64,000 bases of DNA from Haloechinothrix alba (GCF_900188115.1 NZ_FZNW01000011.1:1-64000); one strand, 5' to 3'; shown: positions 1 to 9,560, numbered from the stretch's first letter. Notes: generated by a model not told the origin, from the sequence alone. Made by a program: numbers and translations.

Positions 1-124
1 CCTCATCCACGCCGCACAATCACCACACGCCTGACACAGCCGGCACACCACCCCCACCTACCGCGCACACCACCCACACAAACCCGAGGAGAACCTCATT
101 CAGCACATCAGGCAGACTGGCGGG

Positions 125-1066
125 GTGACGCCTTTCGGGAACGATCTCGACGCGCTCGCCGCGGAGTTCTCCGCCCGGCGCGGCACGTTGCTGGCGACCG
201 CGTACCGTCTGACCGGCATCCGGTCCGATGCCGAGGATGCCGTGCAGGAAGCGTGGCTGCGGCTCGCCGGGTTGGACGAGGACAGCCGGAACGAGATCCG
301 TGACCTCACCGCCTGGCTGGCCACGGTGGTCGGGCGGATCTGCCTCGACCGCCTCCGCTCCGCGCATGCGCGCCGTGAGCACTACGTCGGCCAGTGGCTC
401 CCGGAGCCACTGGTCACCCAGCTCGACGCGCCGAAGCGCACCGACCCCGTCGACGAGATCGTCCAGCGCGAGGACCTCCGGCTGGCTGCCATGGTCATCC
501 TCGACACGCTCACCCCCGAGCAGCGCGTCGCCTTCGTTCTGCACGACGCGCTGTCACTGCCGTTCGACGAGATCGCGGGCATCCTGGAGTGCTCCCCGGC
601 GAGTGCCCGGCAGCACGCCTCCCGCGGCCGTAAGGCGCTCGCGGACGCGGATCCGCCACCGCGCACCTCGATCGAGGAGCAGCGACAGGTGCTGGAGCGT
701 TTCGTCGCCGCGATCGCCTCCGGCGACATCACCACACTCACGGAGCTGCTGCACCCCGACGTCGTCCTGATCGGCGACGCCGACGGCAAGGCCAGGACAG
801 CCAGGCAGGTCATGGCCGGCCAGGACAAGATCTCCCGGTTCCTGCTCGGGCTGCGGAGGATGTACCCGGACGAGGCGCTGACCGCGGCAACGTTCCTGCT
901 CGTCAACGGCGACCTCGGACTGTACGTCCCACCCCGTCCCGGTTCCGCCGGACACCGCAGGCTCGACGCCCACCTGCAGACGATGGCGCTGCGGGACGGT
1001 CGCATCGTGGCGATCTACGACCAGGCGAACCCCGACAAGCTCGGTGCCGTTCCGCCTGCGTCGTGA
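125..1066 (+). CDS. ECF41-family RNA polymerase sigma factor with C-terminal SnoaL-like domain
   Basis: This 313-aa protein has sigma region 2 at about residues 10-80, region 4 with its helix-turn-helix at about 120-172, and an NTF2/SnoaL-like extension from about 185 to the end. Three signatures of the ECF41 group are visible: WLPEP in the linker (91-95), a DGGGK-like DADGK (218-222) and NPDKL near the C-terminus (302-306). In that group the extension modulates sigma activity and no separate anti-sigma factor is needed; none is seen here. The convergent neighbour is a carboxymuconolactone-decarboxylase-like gene with a matching ECF41 promoter, the usual partnership. The GTG start has only a weak ribosome binding site; no promoter of the same type is visible in the 124 bases upstream. 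Confidence 0.9.
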   Translation: MTPFGNDLDALAAEFSARRGTLLATAYRLTGIRSDAEDAVQEAWLRLAGLDEDSRNEIRDLTAWLATVVGRICLDRLRSAHARREHYVGQWLPEPLVTQLDAPKRTDPVDEIVQREDLRLAAMVILDTLTPEQRVAFVLHDALSLPFDEIAGILECSPASARQHASRGRKALADADPPPRTSIEEQRQVLERFVAAIASGDITTLTELLHPDVVLIGDADGKARTARQVMAGQDKISRFLLGLRRMYPDEALTAATFLLVNGDLGLYVPPRPGSAGHRRLDAHLQTMALRDGRIVAIYDQANPDKLGAVPPAS

Positions 1067-1082
1067 CGCCTGCTGCGGTTCG

Positions 1083-1655
1083 TCACGATCCCGGCGGTGG
1101 CACGCGGCACGCCTCGCCGGAGGTAAAGCCCTGCGCCGGAATGCCCAGTGCCGCGTTGTTGCGCGCACGCATGTTCTCCAAGGCGATGTGGTAGGTCAGC
1201 TCCACCACTCCCCTGCGCCCGAACTCGGCCTCGAGCTCGGCGACCTGCTCGTCGGTGACGGCGACCGGGGTCTCAGTCATGGCGTCGGCGTAGGCGATGG
1301 CCAGCCGTTCGGTGCGGCTGAACCGAGGGGAGGTCGCGTAGTCGTCGATCTGCTGCAGGCGTTCGATATCCAGGCCGTCCATGCGTTGCAGCATGGTCCC
1401 GAAATCGACGCACCACGAGCAGCCGAGCCGCACCGCGGCCCGGTACACGGCGAGCTCGCGCGCGCTGACCGGCACGGCGCGACTGACCTTCTCCACGAGC
1501 AACTCGTGCACCGCACCCGCCGTGAACAGTCCACCGTGGTGGGCCGTCACCGCGAACGGTTCGGGGATCGCGCCGTACCGTTTGCGCGCGAACCGGTACG
1601 CGAGCCTGCGCAGCAGCCCCGCCTCCTGCGGGGGCACAGCGGGAATCCGTGCCAT
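1083..1655 (-). CDS. Carboxymuconolactone decarboxylase / AhpD-like protein, ECF41 target
   Basis: A 190-aa protein of the alkylhydroperoxidase-D-like fold. The redox pair is CSWC (Cys79, Cys82) following an AVRLG helix, which suggests peroxidase or thiol-disulfide chemistry rather than true muconolactone decarboxylation. An ATG at 1694 is possible, but the ATG at 1655 is preceded by GAAGGAGG at good spacing and is preferred. The 3' end faces the sigma factor gene with only 16 bases between stops. Upstream is a perfect ECF41 promoter, so transcription by that sigma factor is the best inference. The substrate is not evident. Confidence 0.88.
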   Translation of the reverse strand: MARIPAVPPQEAGLLRRLAYRFARKRYGAIPEPFAVTAHHGGLFTAGAVHELLVEKVSRAVPVSARELAVYRAAVRLGCSWCVDFGTMLQRMDGLDIERLQQIDDYATSPRFSRTERLAIAYADAMTETPVAVTDEQVAELEAEFGRRGVVELTYHIALENMRARNNAALGIPAQGFTSGEACRVPPPGS

Positions 1656-1694
1656 CGTGGCCTCCTTCTCGTCGAGTCGGTCGCTCACCCTCAC

Positions 1695-1721
1695 GACGGG
1701 ACAGCGCGCACGGATGTGACA
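1695..1721 (-). promoter_or_regulatory. ECF41-type promoter of the CMD gene
   Basis: Read on the minus strand this is TGTCACA, exactly 16 bases, then CGTC, the described ECF41 target promoter. The -35 lies at 1715-1721 and the -10 at 1695-1698, which places the transcript start about 30 bases before the ATG at 1655. Confidence 0.85.
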
Positions 1722-1742
1722 GCTTCAGCGTGGCGCCCGCAC

Positions 1743-2861
1743 TCAGGACGGATCGGTCACGCGGGCGAGGAAGTACACGGCTCCGGTGTCGACGTGCCGG
1801 ATCAGCAGCAGGAACGGCCGGTCGACACGGAACTCCACGGGTTTGCCGGTCTCCATCGAGGTGAGCCGCATCATCACCGCCGTGGCGGCGGCACCTTCGA
1901 GTCCCTGCTCGTCGAGCTCGAGCACGGACTCGTGCAGCACGTCCGACACCGACAGGCGGGGATCGTCGGACAGGCCCCTCAGGTCGGCGGACCTGGTGAA
2001 CAGCTCACGCACACCCAGCTCCCGCAGCACCTCGACCAGCGAGACGTTCAGCCTGACGGTGAGCCTCGGCATGCTCAGCGCCACCCGCCGCTTCGCACGC
2101 CGCGCGAGCAGCTCGCCCAGCAGGTCGCTGTCCAGGCTCGCCTCGGCGGCATCGAGCCGCGCGTCCGGCAGCAGCACCACTGCCTCCACGCCGCCGGACG
2201 CGGGCAACGTCACCGACTGCCACTGGCCGGATCGCGCGTACGGCAGCCGCTCCACCTGGTGCATCATCGGCACCCGGTGCGTGCCGGCCGGCGCGTGGAA
2301 CTCGGCGTCGCCGGTGTCGCGCTCGGCGAACGGGTGCCGCCAGGCCGCCTTGAGGTACAGCGAGCTGACCAGGCTCGCCACCGTGGACTCGTCCACGGCT
2401 CCCGCCGGGATCAGCTCCCGGATCAGGTCGCGCGTGAGGTGGGCAACGTCGGAGTTGATCGTGCGACGCGCCCCTTCCGGGTCGGTGACGAACGGCGCCG
2501 TCTCCAGCTTCGCGCCGGGCCACGCAGCCAGGTCGGTCCGGAAGTCCGCGTTGAAGTCCAAGCCGTCCCAGATCCACAACGCGTTGCACACCACGAGGGC
2601 GGAATCCTCGCCCGAGTCCTCCGCACGCAACGTGGCCGCGTCCCGCAGCAGATCGACATGCTTGGCGATATCGGGCTCGGGCCCCGCCAGCAGCGCGCGC
2701 AGCTCCTCGGCGGTGCTCCCCCGCGCCGCCTGGTAGGCCATCCCCAGCGCGCTGGCGACCGAGTAGGGGGAGAAGCACGCGTCGCCACCCGAGGAAAGGC
2801 GGTGGTGCAGGTCGAGCGCGAAGGTCAGATGGTCCCGGTTGCCAGGCGCTCGGTCAGCCAT
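1743..2861 (-). CDS. Serpin family protein (serine protease inhibitor)
   Basis: A 372-aa single-domain serpin, the usual family length, without a signal peptide and so probably cytosolic. The C-terminal third carries the diagnostic segments: the hinge [13 protein letters not shown], the reactive loop that follows it, and PFLLLIR and YFLARVTDP in the shutter/barrel strands. The small-residue hinge GAAAT fits an inhibitory, loop-inserting serpin. Counting from the hinge Gly puts the scissile bond near Thr-Ser in MMRLTSME, with a nearby Arg as alternative. The ATG at 2861 overlaps the end of the dGTPase gene by 8 bases, so the two are probably translationally coupled. An earlier in-frame start at 2903 lies inside the upstream gene and is less likely. 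The target protease is unknown. Confidence 0.9.
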   Translation of the reverse strand: MADRAPGNRDHLTFALDLHHRLSSGGDACFSPYSVASALGMAYQAARGSTAEELRALLAGPEPDIAKHVDLLRDAATLRAEDSGEDSALVVCNALWIWDGLDFNADFRTDLAAWPGAKLETAPFVTDPEGARRTINSDVAHLTRDLIRELIPAGAVDESTVASLVSSLYLKAAWRHPFAERDTGDAEFHAPAGTHRVPMMHQVERLPYARSGQWQSVTLPASGGVEAVVLLPDARLDAAEASLDSDLLGELLARRAKRRVALSMPRLTVRLNVSLVEVLRELGVRELFTRSADLRGLSDDPRLSVSDVLHESVLELDEQGLEGAAATAVMMRLTSMETGKPVEFRVDRPFLLLIRHVDTGAVYFLARVTDPS

Positions 2862-4128
2862 GCCGCCCAGTGTGCCAGGCATGCCACGCCGTGGCTTGCG
2901 CATCGGTCAACGAGGCCACCTGATCGACCACCACCCGCAGGCGCGCCTCGTCCCCCGAAGCGGCCTCCCACGCAGGCAGGAACGCGCGGTCGAGCGCGCC
3001 GGGGGCGCGCCGGGACAGCACGTCGACGAGCTCGGCAAGCAGCTGGCGCTGCCCCTCCTGCACGGCCAGCCGCCGCGCGTCGCTCATCACCGACCGCAGC
3101 GCCAGCGCCTTCAACAGCGCCACCTCCGCGGCGACCTGGTCGGGCACGTGCAGCGAGGCGGTGTAGCGCACCAGCGGGCCGTCACCGTGTACCGCTCGGG
3201 TGCTCGCGACGGCCGCCGAGGCGAACCGGCCGACGAGCTCACTGGTCAGCCGTTTCAGCGCGACCTGCATTCCGAGACTACCGTCGTAGGACGACTCGAC
3301 CACCGCGCGCACCGTGGGAAGCTCGAGCAGGTCCACGGCGGCGGCCTCCAGCGCGGCAACGGACAGGTCGGAGAAATGCTTGGCCGCGGTGTCGGCCAGC
3401 GCGGCCCGCTCGGTCGTGTCGGTGAGCATGCGCAGTGTCAACCTGCCCGACAGCACGCCGTCCTCCACGTCGTGCACCGAGTACGCGACGTCGTCGGCCC
3501 AGTCCATGATCTGCGCCTCGATACAGGAACGCCCCTCCGGCGCGCCGTCCCGCAGCCACCGGAACACCGGCATGTCGTCGGGGTAGACCCCGAACTTCCG
3601 CGTACCCGGCGCCGACGGCCACGGGTACTTGGTGGCGGCGTCCAGGCACGCGCGGGTGAGGTTCAACCCGTACGAGCCCTCCCCCGCATCGAGCACCTTC
3701 GGTTCCAGCCTGGTCAGGATGCGCAACGTCTGGGCGTTGCCCTCGTAGCCGCCGCACGCCTCCCCCGCCTCGTCGAGCGCGCGCTCCCCGTTGTGCCCGA
3801 ACGGCGGGTGGCCGATGTCGTGGGCCAGGCCGGCCGTGTCGACGATGTCCGGATCGGCCCCGAGGTCCTCGGCGATGCCACGCCCGATCTGGGCCACCTC
3901 GAGGGAGTGGGTCAGCCTGGTCCGGGGGACACCGCTGACCTCGGCACCCTCACCCGGGCCGACGACCTGGGTCTTACCGGCGAGCCTGCGCAGCGCCGCG
4001 GAATGGAGCACGCGTGCGCGGTCGCGGACGAACGGCTCGCGCACGTCACGGCTCGTCTCGGTCAACGCACCCTTCGGTGGCTCGGCCATCAGGCGGGCAC
4101 GATCGTGCTCACCGTAGAACTCGCTCAT
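2854..4128 (-). CDS. dgt: Deoxyguanosinetriphosphate triphosphohydrolase (dGTPase)
   Basis: This 424-aa HD-superfamily enzyme hydrolyses dNTPs such as dGTP to the nucleoside and triphosphate. The HD metal site is clear: [10 protein letters not shown] (first His), then [15 protein letters not shown] (the HD pair and following His), and further on [16 protein letters not shown] (the last Asp). The [21 protein letters not shown]-terminus is typical of the bacterial type-1/2 enzymes. The reading frame is open well upstream, but the ATG at 4128 (MSEFYGEHD) matches the start of relatives. It is the first gene of a two-gene unit with the serpin. Confidence 0.93.
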   Translation of the reverse strand: MSEFYGEHDRARLMAEPPKGALTETSRDVREPFVRDRARVLHSAALRRLAGKTQVVGPGEGAEVSGVPRTRLTHSLEVAQIGRGIAEDLGADPDIVDTAGLAHDIGHPPFGHNGERALDEAGEACGGYEGNAQTLRILTRLEPKVLDAGEGSYGLNLTRACLDAATKYPWPSAPGTRKFGVYPDDMPVFRWLRDGAPEGRSCIEAQIMDWADDVAYSVHDVEDGVLSGRLTLRMLTDTTERAALADTAAKHFSDLSVAALEAAAVDLLELPTVRAVVESSYDGSLGMQVALKRLTSELVGRFASAAVASTRAVHGDGPLVRYTASLHVPDQVAAEVALLKALALRSVMSDARRLAVQEGQRQLLAELVDVLSRRAPGALDRAFLPAWEAASGDEARLRVVVDQVASLTDAQATAWHAWHTGRHG

Positions 4129-4237
4129 CACCCGACAGCTTAGGGCAATCGGACGACAGCGGTCTCCTTCTCCGGCCGGGTCCCGCACCGTAACCGGGCC
4201 GGCACCGACCGCTCGCCGGCCGGAGGGAGCGCGCCGC

Positions 4238-4912
4238 TCAGCCCAGGCCGGTGCCACCAAGCCGGTCCGCGGGCTCTGCGGAGACGCGGTAGTACAGCAG
4301 CGCACCGGTCTCGCGGACGATATAGCGCAGCTGCGTTCGCCTGGTCTGCACGACAGGACCGGAGTGCGTCGGCGAGGTCCAGGCATCCAGGCCCAGATCG
4401 CGGGCCATCGTCCTGGCACGCAGCGAATGCCACGGGTCACTGACGACCACCACGGATTCCAGGCCACGGTCGTGCAGCTCGTCGGCTGCGGCCTCGAGGC
4501 TGCCGTAGGTGTCCACGCCCTCGGCAACGGCGAGCCTTGCCGACGGGTCGACGCCCTGTTCACGGAGCCATCGCGCGCCGGCATCTGCCTCCGTGTAGGC
4601 ATCCCCGGACCTGCTGCCTCCGGTGGTGACCAGCAGGGGCGCGGCGCCCTCGTCGTACAGGTCCTTGGCATGCCCGAGGCGCGCCCGGAACACCGACGAG
4701 GGTGTCCCGTTGTACTGCGCGGCACCGAGCACCACGATGGCGTCTGCCCTGGTGCGGTCGTCGTCCCGTGCGACGTACCAGACCCGGAATCCCGTCCCCG
4801 CTGTGACGAGCAACGCGATCAGCACCAGGCCGGTGAGCGCACGCAGCACCCAGCGAACCACGTGGCTCCCGCTGGTCACCGGCCGAACACCCGTACGTTC
4901 ACGCTCGCCCAC
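4238..4912 (-). CDS. YdcF/SanA-like DUF218 membrane protein
   Basis: A 224-aa protein with a basic N-terminus, one transmembrane segment at about residues 20-40 and a DUF218 domain facing outward. The domain begins [14 protein letters not shown], continues with LLVTTGG and [11 protein letters not shown], and has [12 protein letters not shown] near the end, all DUF218 hallmarks with their conserved Asp, Glu and His. Family members are linked to envelope and peptidoglycan or lipid-carrier metabolism, but the reaction is not established. It lies alone between dgt and glyS. Confidence 0.85.
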   Translation of the reverse strand: MGERERTGVRPVTSGSHVVRWVLRALTGLVLIALLVTAGTGFRVWYVARDDDRTRADAIVVLGAAQYNGTPSSVFRARLGHAKDLYDEGAAPLLVTTGGSRSGDAYTEADAGARWLREQGVDPSARLAVAEGVDTYGSLEAAADELHDRGLESVVVVSDPWHSLRARTMARDLGLDAWTSPTHSGPVVQTRRTQLRYIVRETGALLYYRVSAEPADRLGGTGLG

Positions 4913-4939
4913 CTCTTCCGTGCCACACGGTGCACACGG

Positions 4940-6340
4940 TCAACAGCCGATCAGCCGCGCGGCCAGGTAGGACTCGAGCTGGTCGATGGCCACGCGTTCC
5001 TGCGTCATGTCGTCGCGCTCGCGCACGGTGACCGCGTGATCGTCCAGCGAGTCGAAGTCCACGGTGACGCAGAACGGGGTGCCGATCTCGTCCTGCCTGC
5101 GGTACCGCTTGCCGACCGACGCCGCGTCGTCGAACTCCACGTTCCAGTGACTGCGCAGGGTCGTCGCGATATCGCGTGCCTTGGGGGTGAGGTCGGAGTT
5201 ACGGGACAACGGCAACACCGCTACCTTCACCGGTGCGAGCCGCCGGTCGATCTTGAGGACCGCGCGCCGGTCCACGCCGCCCTTGGCGTTGGGGACCTCT
5301 TCCTCGGTGTAAGCATCGAGCAGGAACGCCATCATCGGCCGCCCCACGCCGGCTGCGGGCTCCACCACGAACGGGCGGTACCGCTCGCCGGTGGCCTGGT
5401 CGAAGTACGACAGGTCGACGCCGGAGTGCGTGGAGTGCGTCGTGAGGTCGAAGTCGGTGCGGTTGGCGACGCCCTCGAGCTCACCCCATTCCTGACCGGA
5501 GGTGAACCCGAAGCGGTACTCGATGTCGACGGTGCGCTTGGCGTAGTGCGACAGCTTCTCTTTCGGGTGCTCGTAGTGTCGCAGGTTGTCCTTGGTGATA
5601 CCGAGGTCGGTGTACCAGCGGGTGCGCTCGTCGATCCAGTACTGGTGCCAGCCCTCGTCGTCGCCCGGCTCGACGAAGAACTCCATCTCCATCTGCTCGA
5701 ACTCGCGCGTGCGGAAGATGAAGTTTCCCGGCGTGACCTCGTTACGGAAGGACTTGCCGATCTGCCCGATCCCGAACGGGGGCTTGCGCCGCGCCGTGGT
5801 CACCACGTTGGAGAAGTTGACGAAGATGCCTTGGGCCGTCTCCGGCCGCAAGTAGTGCAGCCCCTCCTCCGACTCCACCGGACCGAGGTAGGTCTTGAGC
5901 AGGCCGCTGAACTCGCGGGGTTCGGTGTAGGAGCCGCGCACCCCGCAGTTCGGGCACGGCACGTCCGACAGGTCGGGCTCGCCGTCGACCGTGGCGACGT
6001 CCTTGCCGGTACGTCCGGCGTACTCCTCGGCGATCTGGTCCGAACGCCAGCGGCGGTGGCAGGACAGGCACTCCACGAGGGGATCGACGAACGCGTCGAC
6101 GTGACCGGAAGCAGCCCACACCTGGCGCGGCAGGATCACCGAGGAATCGATGCCGACGACGTCCTCGCGTCCCTGCACCATGGACTTCCACCACTGCCGC
6201 TTGATGTTGTCCTTGAGCTCGACGCCGAGCGGCCCGTAGTCCCATGCGGAACGGGTCCCGCCGTAGATCTCGCCGCAGGGAAACACGAAGCCACGGCGCT
6301 TGCACAGGTTGACGACGGTCTCAATGCGATCGGTGGGCAC
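4940..6340 (-). CDS. glyS: Glycyl-tRNA synthetase, dimeric class II type
   Basis: This charges tRNA-Gly with glycine. It is the eukaryote/archaea-like alpha2 type used by actinobacteria (466 aa), not the two-subunit QS type. Visible features are the N-terminal [16 protein letters not shown], a zinc-binding insert with CLSCHRRW and CPNCG, motif 2 around [24 protein letters not shown], and the C-terminal anticodon-binding domain. The GTG at 6340 ([12 protein letters not shown]) gives the family length; the frame stays open to 6448, but that extension does not look like the family. It is divergent from the smtB-zur pair, as in mycobacteria. Confidence 0.93.
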   Translation of the reverse strand: MPTDRIETVVNLCKRRGFVFPCGEIYGGTRSAWDYGPLGVELKDNIKRQWWKSMVQGREDVVGIDSSVILPRQVWAASGHVDAFVDPLVECLSCHRRWRSDQIAEEYAGRTGKDVATVDGEPDLSDVPCPNCGVRGSYTEPREFSGLLKTYLGPVESEEGLHYLRPETAQGIFVNFSNVVTTARRKPPFGIGQIGKSFRNEVTPGNFIFRTREFEQMEMEFFVEPGDDEGWHQYWIDERTRWYTDLGITKDNLRHYEHPKEKLSHYAKRTVDIEYRFGFTSGQEWGELEGVANRTDFDLTTHSTHSGVDLSYFDQATGERYRPFVVEPAAGVGRPMMAFLLDAYTEEEVPNAKGGVDRRAVLKIDRRLAPVKVAVLPLSRNSDLTPKARDIATTLRSHWNVEFDDAASVGKRYRRQDEIGTPFCVTVDFDSLDDHAVTVRERDDMTQERVAIDQLESYLAARLIGC

Positions 6341-6510
6341 TCGAGGAGTCTCCGAACTTGTGTCGTGTTCCAAAGGTCTCGGTAGGTATCGCGCATCACA
6401 GTCACCAACGGCGACCGGAAATGCCCAGCTTAGCGCGCGTGCTCGCAACCCCGACGGGCGGATCCTCTGGTGACGCAGCGTGAGCTACGGCGAACGATCC
6501 GGTGGAATAC

Positions 6511-6523
6511 TACGATGAAGTAA
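6511..6523 (+). promoter_or_regulatory. Putative -10 element of a leaderless smtB-zur transcript
   Basis: TACGAT at 6511-6516 fits the actinobacterial TANNNT -10 consensus and lies 6 bases before the ATG at 6523, so transcription would begin at or next to the A of that ATG. No Shine-Dalgarno sequence precedes it. I cannot see a convincing -35. Confidence 0.45.
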
Positions 6524-6906
6524 TGGCGCAAGTGGTCGACGACGCACGGAACGGTGACGTAGATCCCTCGGAGCATTCCCGTTCCCGGTCCGCGCCGACA
6601 CCCGCGCCGGTGCATCCCATGAGTACCCTGACGGATGCGGGCGAGCTGCTCCGTGCACTCGCCGCCCCGGTCCGGATCGCGATCGTACTGCAGCTTCGGT
6701 TCGGTGAGCGGTGTGTACACGAGCTCGTCGAAGCGCTCGGGGTGACCCAACCGCTGATCAGCCAACACCTGCGGGTGCTCAAGTCGGCCCGCGTGGTACA
6801 CGGCGAACGTCGTGGCCGCGAGGTCGTCTACCGGCTGGCTGACGATCACCTCGCACATATCGTGGTCGACGCCGTCGCCCACGTCAGTGAGACAGAGGAT
6901 CGGTGA
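6523..6906 (+). CDS. smtB: ArsR/SmtB-family metal-sensing repressor
   Basis: A 127-aa winged-helix repressor. The core GELLRALAAPVRIAIVLQLR, CVHELVEALGV and the recognition helix QPLISQHLRVLK closely match my recollection of M. tuberculosis Rv2358 (SmtB), which is likewise transcribed with zur next to glyS. A C-terminal helix with DDHLAHIVVDAVAHV carries the Asp/His ligands of an alpha-5 zinc site. A GTG at 6502 is also in frame, but the predicted -10 lies within that extension, so I prefer ATG 6523. Zinc binding should release it from DNA and allow zur expression. Confidence 0.88.
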   Translation: MAQVVDDARNGDVDPSEHSRSRSAPTPAPVHPMSTLTDAGELLRALAAPVRIAIVLQLRFGERCVHELVEALGVTQPLISQHLRVLKSARVVHGERRGREVVYRLADDHLAHIVVDAVAHVSETEDR

Positions 6907-6975
6907 GTCCTGCCGCGCAGCGCGGGTCGACGCCGGTCCGGGAAGCGAAACCAGGCACGAGGAGGACCAGCGGCG

Positions 6976-7395
6976 ATGGCACAGTCGGTTCAGCACTCGA
7001 CCCCGGTACCTGGTCGTCGCTCCACCCGGCAGCGCACGGCCGTCGTCGAGCTGCTCAGTGAGATCGACGACTTCCGTTCCGCGCAGGAGCTGCACGACGA
7101 GCTGCGCAGGCGGGGCGAGGGCATCGGGCTGACGACGGTGTACCGGACGTTGCAGTCGCTGTCCGAGGCCGGCGTGATCGACGTACTACGCACCGGGGCG
7201 GGAGAGGCGCTGTACCGGCGCTGCTCGGACCACCATCACCACCACCTCGTGTGCCGCACATGCGGCTACACCGTCGAGATCGAAGGGCCGACGGTCGAGC
7301 GCTGGGCGAACTCGGTGGCCGCGCAGAACGGGTTCTCCGACATCAACCACACCATCGAGCTCGTCGGCACCTGCTCCGGCTGTGCGGTGTCCTGA
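6976..7395 (+). CDS. zur: Zinc uptake regulator, Fur family
   Basis: A 139-aa Fur-family repressor. It has the N-terminal winged helix (RQRTAVVELLSEIDDFRSAQ, then GLTTVYRTLQSLSEAG), the metal-sensing HHHHHLVCRTCG and the C-terminal structural zinc pair CSGC. It follows smtB by 69 bases in the same order as mycobacterial Rv2358-Rv2359, where SmtB and Zur together set the zinc response. RBS-like GAGGA lies 13-17 bases upstream of the ATG. Targets are presumably zinc importers and alternative ribosomal proteins elsewhere; no AT-rich Zur box is evident in the window. Confidence 0.92.
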   Translation: MAQSVQHSTPVPGRRSTRQRTAVVELLSEIDDFRSAQELHDELRRRGEGIGLTTVYRTLQSLSEAGVIDVLRTGAGEALYRRCSDHHHHHLVCRTCGYTVEIEGPTVERWANSVAAQNGFSDINHTIELVGTCSGCAVS

Positions 7396-7453
7396 CGACC
7401 CACCTGCCACGGTTCCGGTGCAACCGGCCCGGCACGGGGCTCGGCGGGTGCCG

Positions 7454-7888
7454 TCAGCTCTGCTCGGACGCCTCCGGCGACTGCTCGATGAAGTCCGTAC
7501 GCAGCTGGGACGCCGTGGAGACCACGAGCATCAGCAACGTCCCGAGCGGAGAAGGATCCATCCCCTCCGCGGGGAACGCGTAACGCAGCGTCAAGTCGAC
7601 CCCGCTGTCGGTGTGCACCACACCGAGCGTGCCGAACAGCCCCTGACCCGCCCTTTCGGCCGCCGCGGCCGCGAGTGCGGGGTCGTCCGGAAGGTCCCAC
7701 GCGACGACACACGTCAGGCTCAGCACGGTCAGCCCGTCCGCCAGCCGGATGGCCTGGACGGCACAGGGCACGTCGGCGTGCGAGAACGTGAGCGCGCCGT
7801 CGTCGTCGACGTGCACCTCCATGTAGCGTTCCAGCGCCGCACGCGCGCTGGCCAGTAGCGATGCGGTATCCGCGGCCTCGGTACTCAT
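7454..7888 (-). CDS. Conserved hypothetical protein, YbjN/secretion-chaperone-like
   Basis: A 144-aa acidic protein in the place of mycobacterial Rv2360c, downstream of uppS. It has an N-terminal helix (ARAALERYMEVHV), beta strands such as ALTFSHADVPCAVQA and LTVLSLTCVVAWDLP, and a final long helix SPLGTLLMLVVSTASQLRTDF. That alpha-beta-alpha pattern resembles the YbjN / type III secretion chaperone-like fold, but I am not certain. The ATG at 7888 is taken because MSTEAADT opens the recognisable domain; AAAGGAG lies slightly further upstream than ideal. It converges on zur. Confidence 0.7.
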   Translation of the reverse strand: MSTEAADTASLLASARAALERYMEVHVDDDGALTFSHADVPCAVQAIRLADGLTVLSLTCVVAWDLPDDPALAAAAAERAGQGLFGTLGVVHTDSGVDLTLRYAFPAEGMDPSPLGTLLMLVVSTASQLRTDFIEQSPEASEQS

Positions 7889-7895
7889 GCGGTCG

Positions 7896-8768
7896 TCATG
7901 ACTCCTTTCCCCGTGCATCTCGTTGCACGTCGTCCCGTGCCGACCCGAACCGCCTGTCGCGCTTGGCGAACTCGAGGCAGGCCTCCCACAGATGCCGGCG
8001 ATCGAAGTCAGGGAACAACGTGTCCTGGAAAACGAACTCGGCGTAGGCGGACTCCCAGAGCAGGAAGTTCGATGTCCGCTGCTCCCCTGAAGGGCGGAGG
8101 AACAGGTCGACATCCGGCATCTCGGGTTGATACAGGTACCTGGCGATCGTGCGTTCGGTGACCCTGGCGGGGTTGATCTCGCCGTTCGCGGCAGCCGTGG
8201 CGATCCGCCGGACGGCGTCGGCGATCTCGGCTCGGCCGCCGTAGTTGACGCACATCGTCATGTTCAGCCGGTCGTTGGCCGCGGTCTTGTCCTCGGCCGA
8301 GCGCAGCTCCTTGATCACGCTGCGCCACAGCTTCGGGCTGCGACCAGCCCAGCGGATCCGCACGCCGATGGAGTTGAGGTAGTCGACCTGGCGGCGGATG
8401 GTATCCCTGTTGAATCCCATCAGGAAGCGCACCTCCTCGGGGCTGCGCTTCCAGTTCTCCGTGGAGAAGGCGTACACCGACAGCCACTTGACGCCGAGCT
8501 CGACCGCGCCCGCGGCGACGTCGATCATCACCGACTCGCCACGCTTGTGTCCCTCGATCCGGGACAGGCCGCGCTCGTTGGCCCACCGCCCGTTGCCGTC
8601 CATCACCAGCGCCACGTGGTTGGGCACCAGCTCGGCGGGGATCTCCGGGGGCCGCGCTCCGGACGGGTGGGGCTCGGGTGCCCGCACGTTCCCGGCCGGG
8701 CGCGCCGCGCTCCCCTGCTTGCGCCGCACATCCACCTCCGCTGATGTCGCTGACACGTACCGCGTCAC
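7896..8768 (-). CDS. uppS: Polyprenyl (Z-isoprenyl) diphosphate synthase
   Basis: This extends a short allylic diphosphate with isopentenyl diphosphate to make the C50-C55 lipid carrier for peptidoglycan and arabinogalactan. The catalytic P-loop-like [11 protein letters not shown], the HKRGE motif, [11 protein letters not shown] and the C-terminal [18 protein letters not shown] are all present. At 290 aa it has an N-terminal extension of about 45 residues rich in Arg, Pro and Ala, as in mycobacterial Rv2361c. The start is GTG. It precedes the YbjN-like gene by 7 bases and follows recO by 6, so the three form a unit. Confidence 0.93.
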   Translation of the reverse strand: MTRYVSATSAEVDVRRKQGSAARPAGNVRAPEPHPSGARPPEIPAELVPNHVALVMDGNGRWANERGLSRIEGHKRGESVMIDVAAGAVELGVKWLSVYAFSTENWKRSPEEVRFLMGFNRDTIRRQVDYLNSIGVRIRWAGRSPKLWRSVIKELRSAEDKTAANDRLNMTMCVNYGGRAEIADAVRRIATAAANGEINPARVTERTIARYLYQPEMPDVDLFLRPSGEQRTSNFLLWESAYAEFVFQDTLFPDFDRRHLWEACLEFAKRDRRFGSARDDVQRDARGKES

Positions 8769-8774
8769 CCCAAC

Positions 8775-9560
8775 CTACTCGGTGGCAGGCACGGTCCCCG
8801 GACGTGTCTGCCCGTCGGAGTCCCGGCCACGACGTTCGACAAGGGGCAGCGAGCGAAGCTGTCGCTCCATGTGCCACTGCAGGTGCGCCGCGACGATGCC
8901 GTTGGCGTCCCGCCGCGCCCCCGGTCCGGATGCCTCCGCCACATCCCAGTCGCCGTGCAGCAGGGCGACGAGCAGAGCCAGGGTCTCCGGGGAGGGATGC
9001 ACCGCCCCTGCGGTCCGGCACCGTCCGCACATCATCCCGCCCGCCTGGACGCTGAACGCGGGATGCTTGCCCGGCTCGCCGCAGCGAGCGCACTCGGTGA
9101 GCGCGGGTGCCCATCCGGCGAACGCCATCGCGCGTAGCAGGAAGGCGTCGAGTACGAGGGACGTGTCCCGTTCCCCGCCCGCGAGGGCCCGCAGCGCGCC
9201 GAGCACGAGCAGGTAGAGGCGCAGGACGGGTTCGCCTTCCTCGGAGACCAGGCGGTCGGCGGTCTCGGTGATGGCGCTGGCCGTCGTGTAGCGCTGGTAG
9301 TCGCTGATCAGCCCGGCCGCGACGGTGTCGACGGTCTGCACCTGGGTGATCACATCCAGGGTGCGGCCGGGGTAGAGCTGGACATCGACGTGCCCGAAGG
9401 GTTCAAGGCGCGCGCCGAACCGCGAGGTGGTGCGTCGTACGCCCTTGGCTACGGCACGGACCTTGCCGTGCTTCTTGGTCAGCAGGGTGATGATCCGGTC
9501 GGCCTCACCCAGCTTGTGTACCCGCAGCACCACACCGGTGTCGCGATACAGGCCAGCCAC
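8775..9560 (-). CDS. recO: DNA repair protein RecO
   Basis: A recombination mediator that works with RecR to load RecA on SSB-coated single strands. The 261-aa protein starts with the OB-fold (YRDTGVVLRVHKLGEADRIITLLT, KVRAVAKGVRRTTSRFG), followed by the helical domain and a zinc finger (ECARCGEPGKH and CGRC). The C-terminal tail of about 20 residues is polar and disordered-looking. The GTG start lies directly against a long inverted repeat with GAGGGG abutting the start codon, so ribosome loading is unusual. Confidence 0.9.
   Translation of the reverse strand: MAGLYRDTGVVLRVHKLGEADRIITLLTKKHGKVRAVAKGVRRTTSRFGARLEPFGHVDVQLYPGRTLDVITQVQTVDTVAAGLISDYQRYTTASAITETADRLVSEEGEPVLRLYLLVLGALRALAGGERDTSLVLDAFLLRAMAFAGWAPALTECARCGEPGKHPAFSVQAGGMMCGRCRTAGAVHPSPETLALLVALLHGDWDVAEASGPGARRDANGIVAAHLQWHMERQLRSLPLVERRGRDSDGQTRPGTVPATE

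Noticed and set aside
100-112. CTCATTCAGCA near the left edge as a fifth copy of the palindromic repeat
   Set aside because: Only about 10 bases match, with no partner arm or 7-nt loop; chance is sufficient.
1044-3425. 793-codon open frame on the plus strand opposite the CMD, serpin and dgt genes
   Set aside because: It is antisense to three well-supported genes and its composition (Arg/Gly/His/Pro/Gln-rich) is the usual shadow of high-GC coding DNA.
7396-7453. Terminator hairpin between zur and the convergent YbjN-like gene
   Set aside because: Only short imperfect complementarity was found; not enough to annotate.
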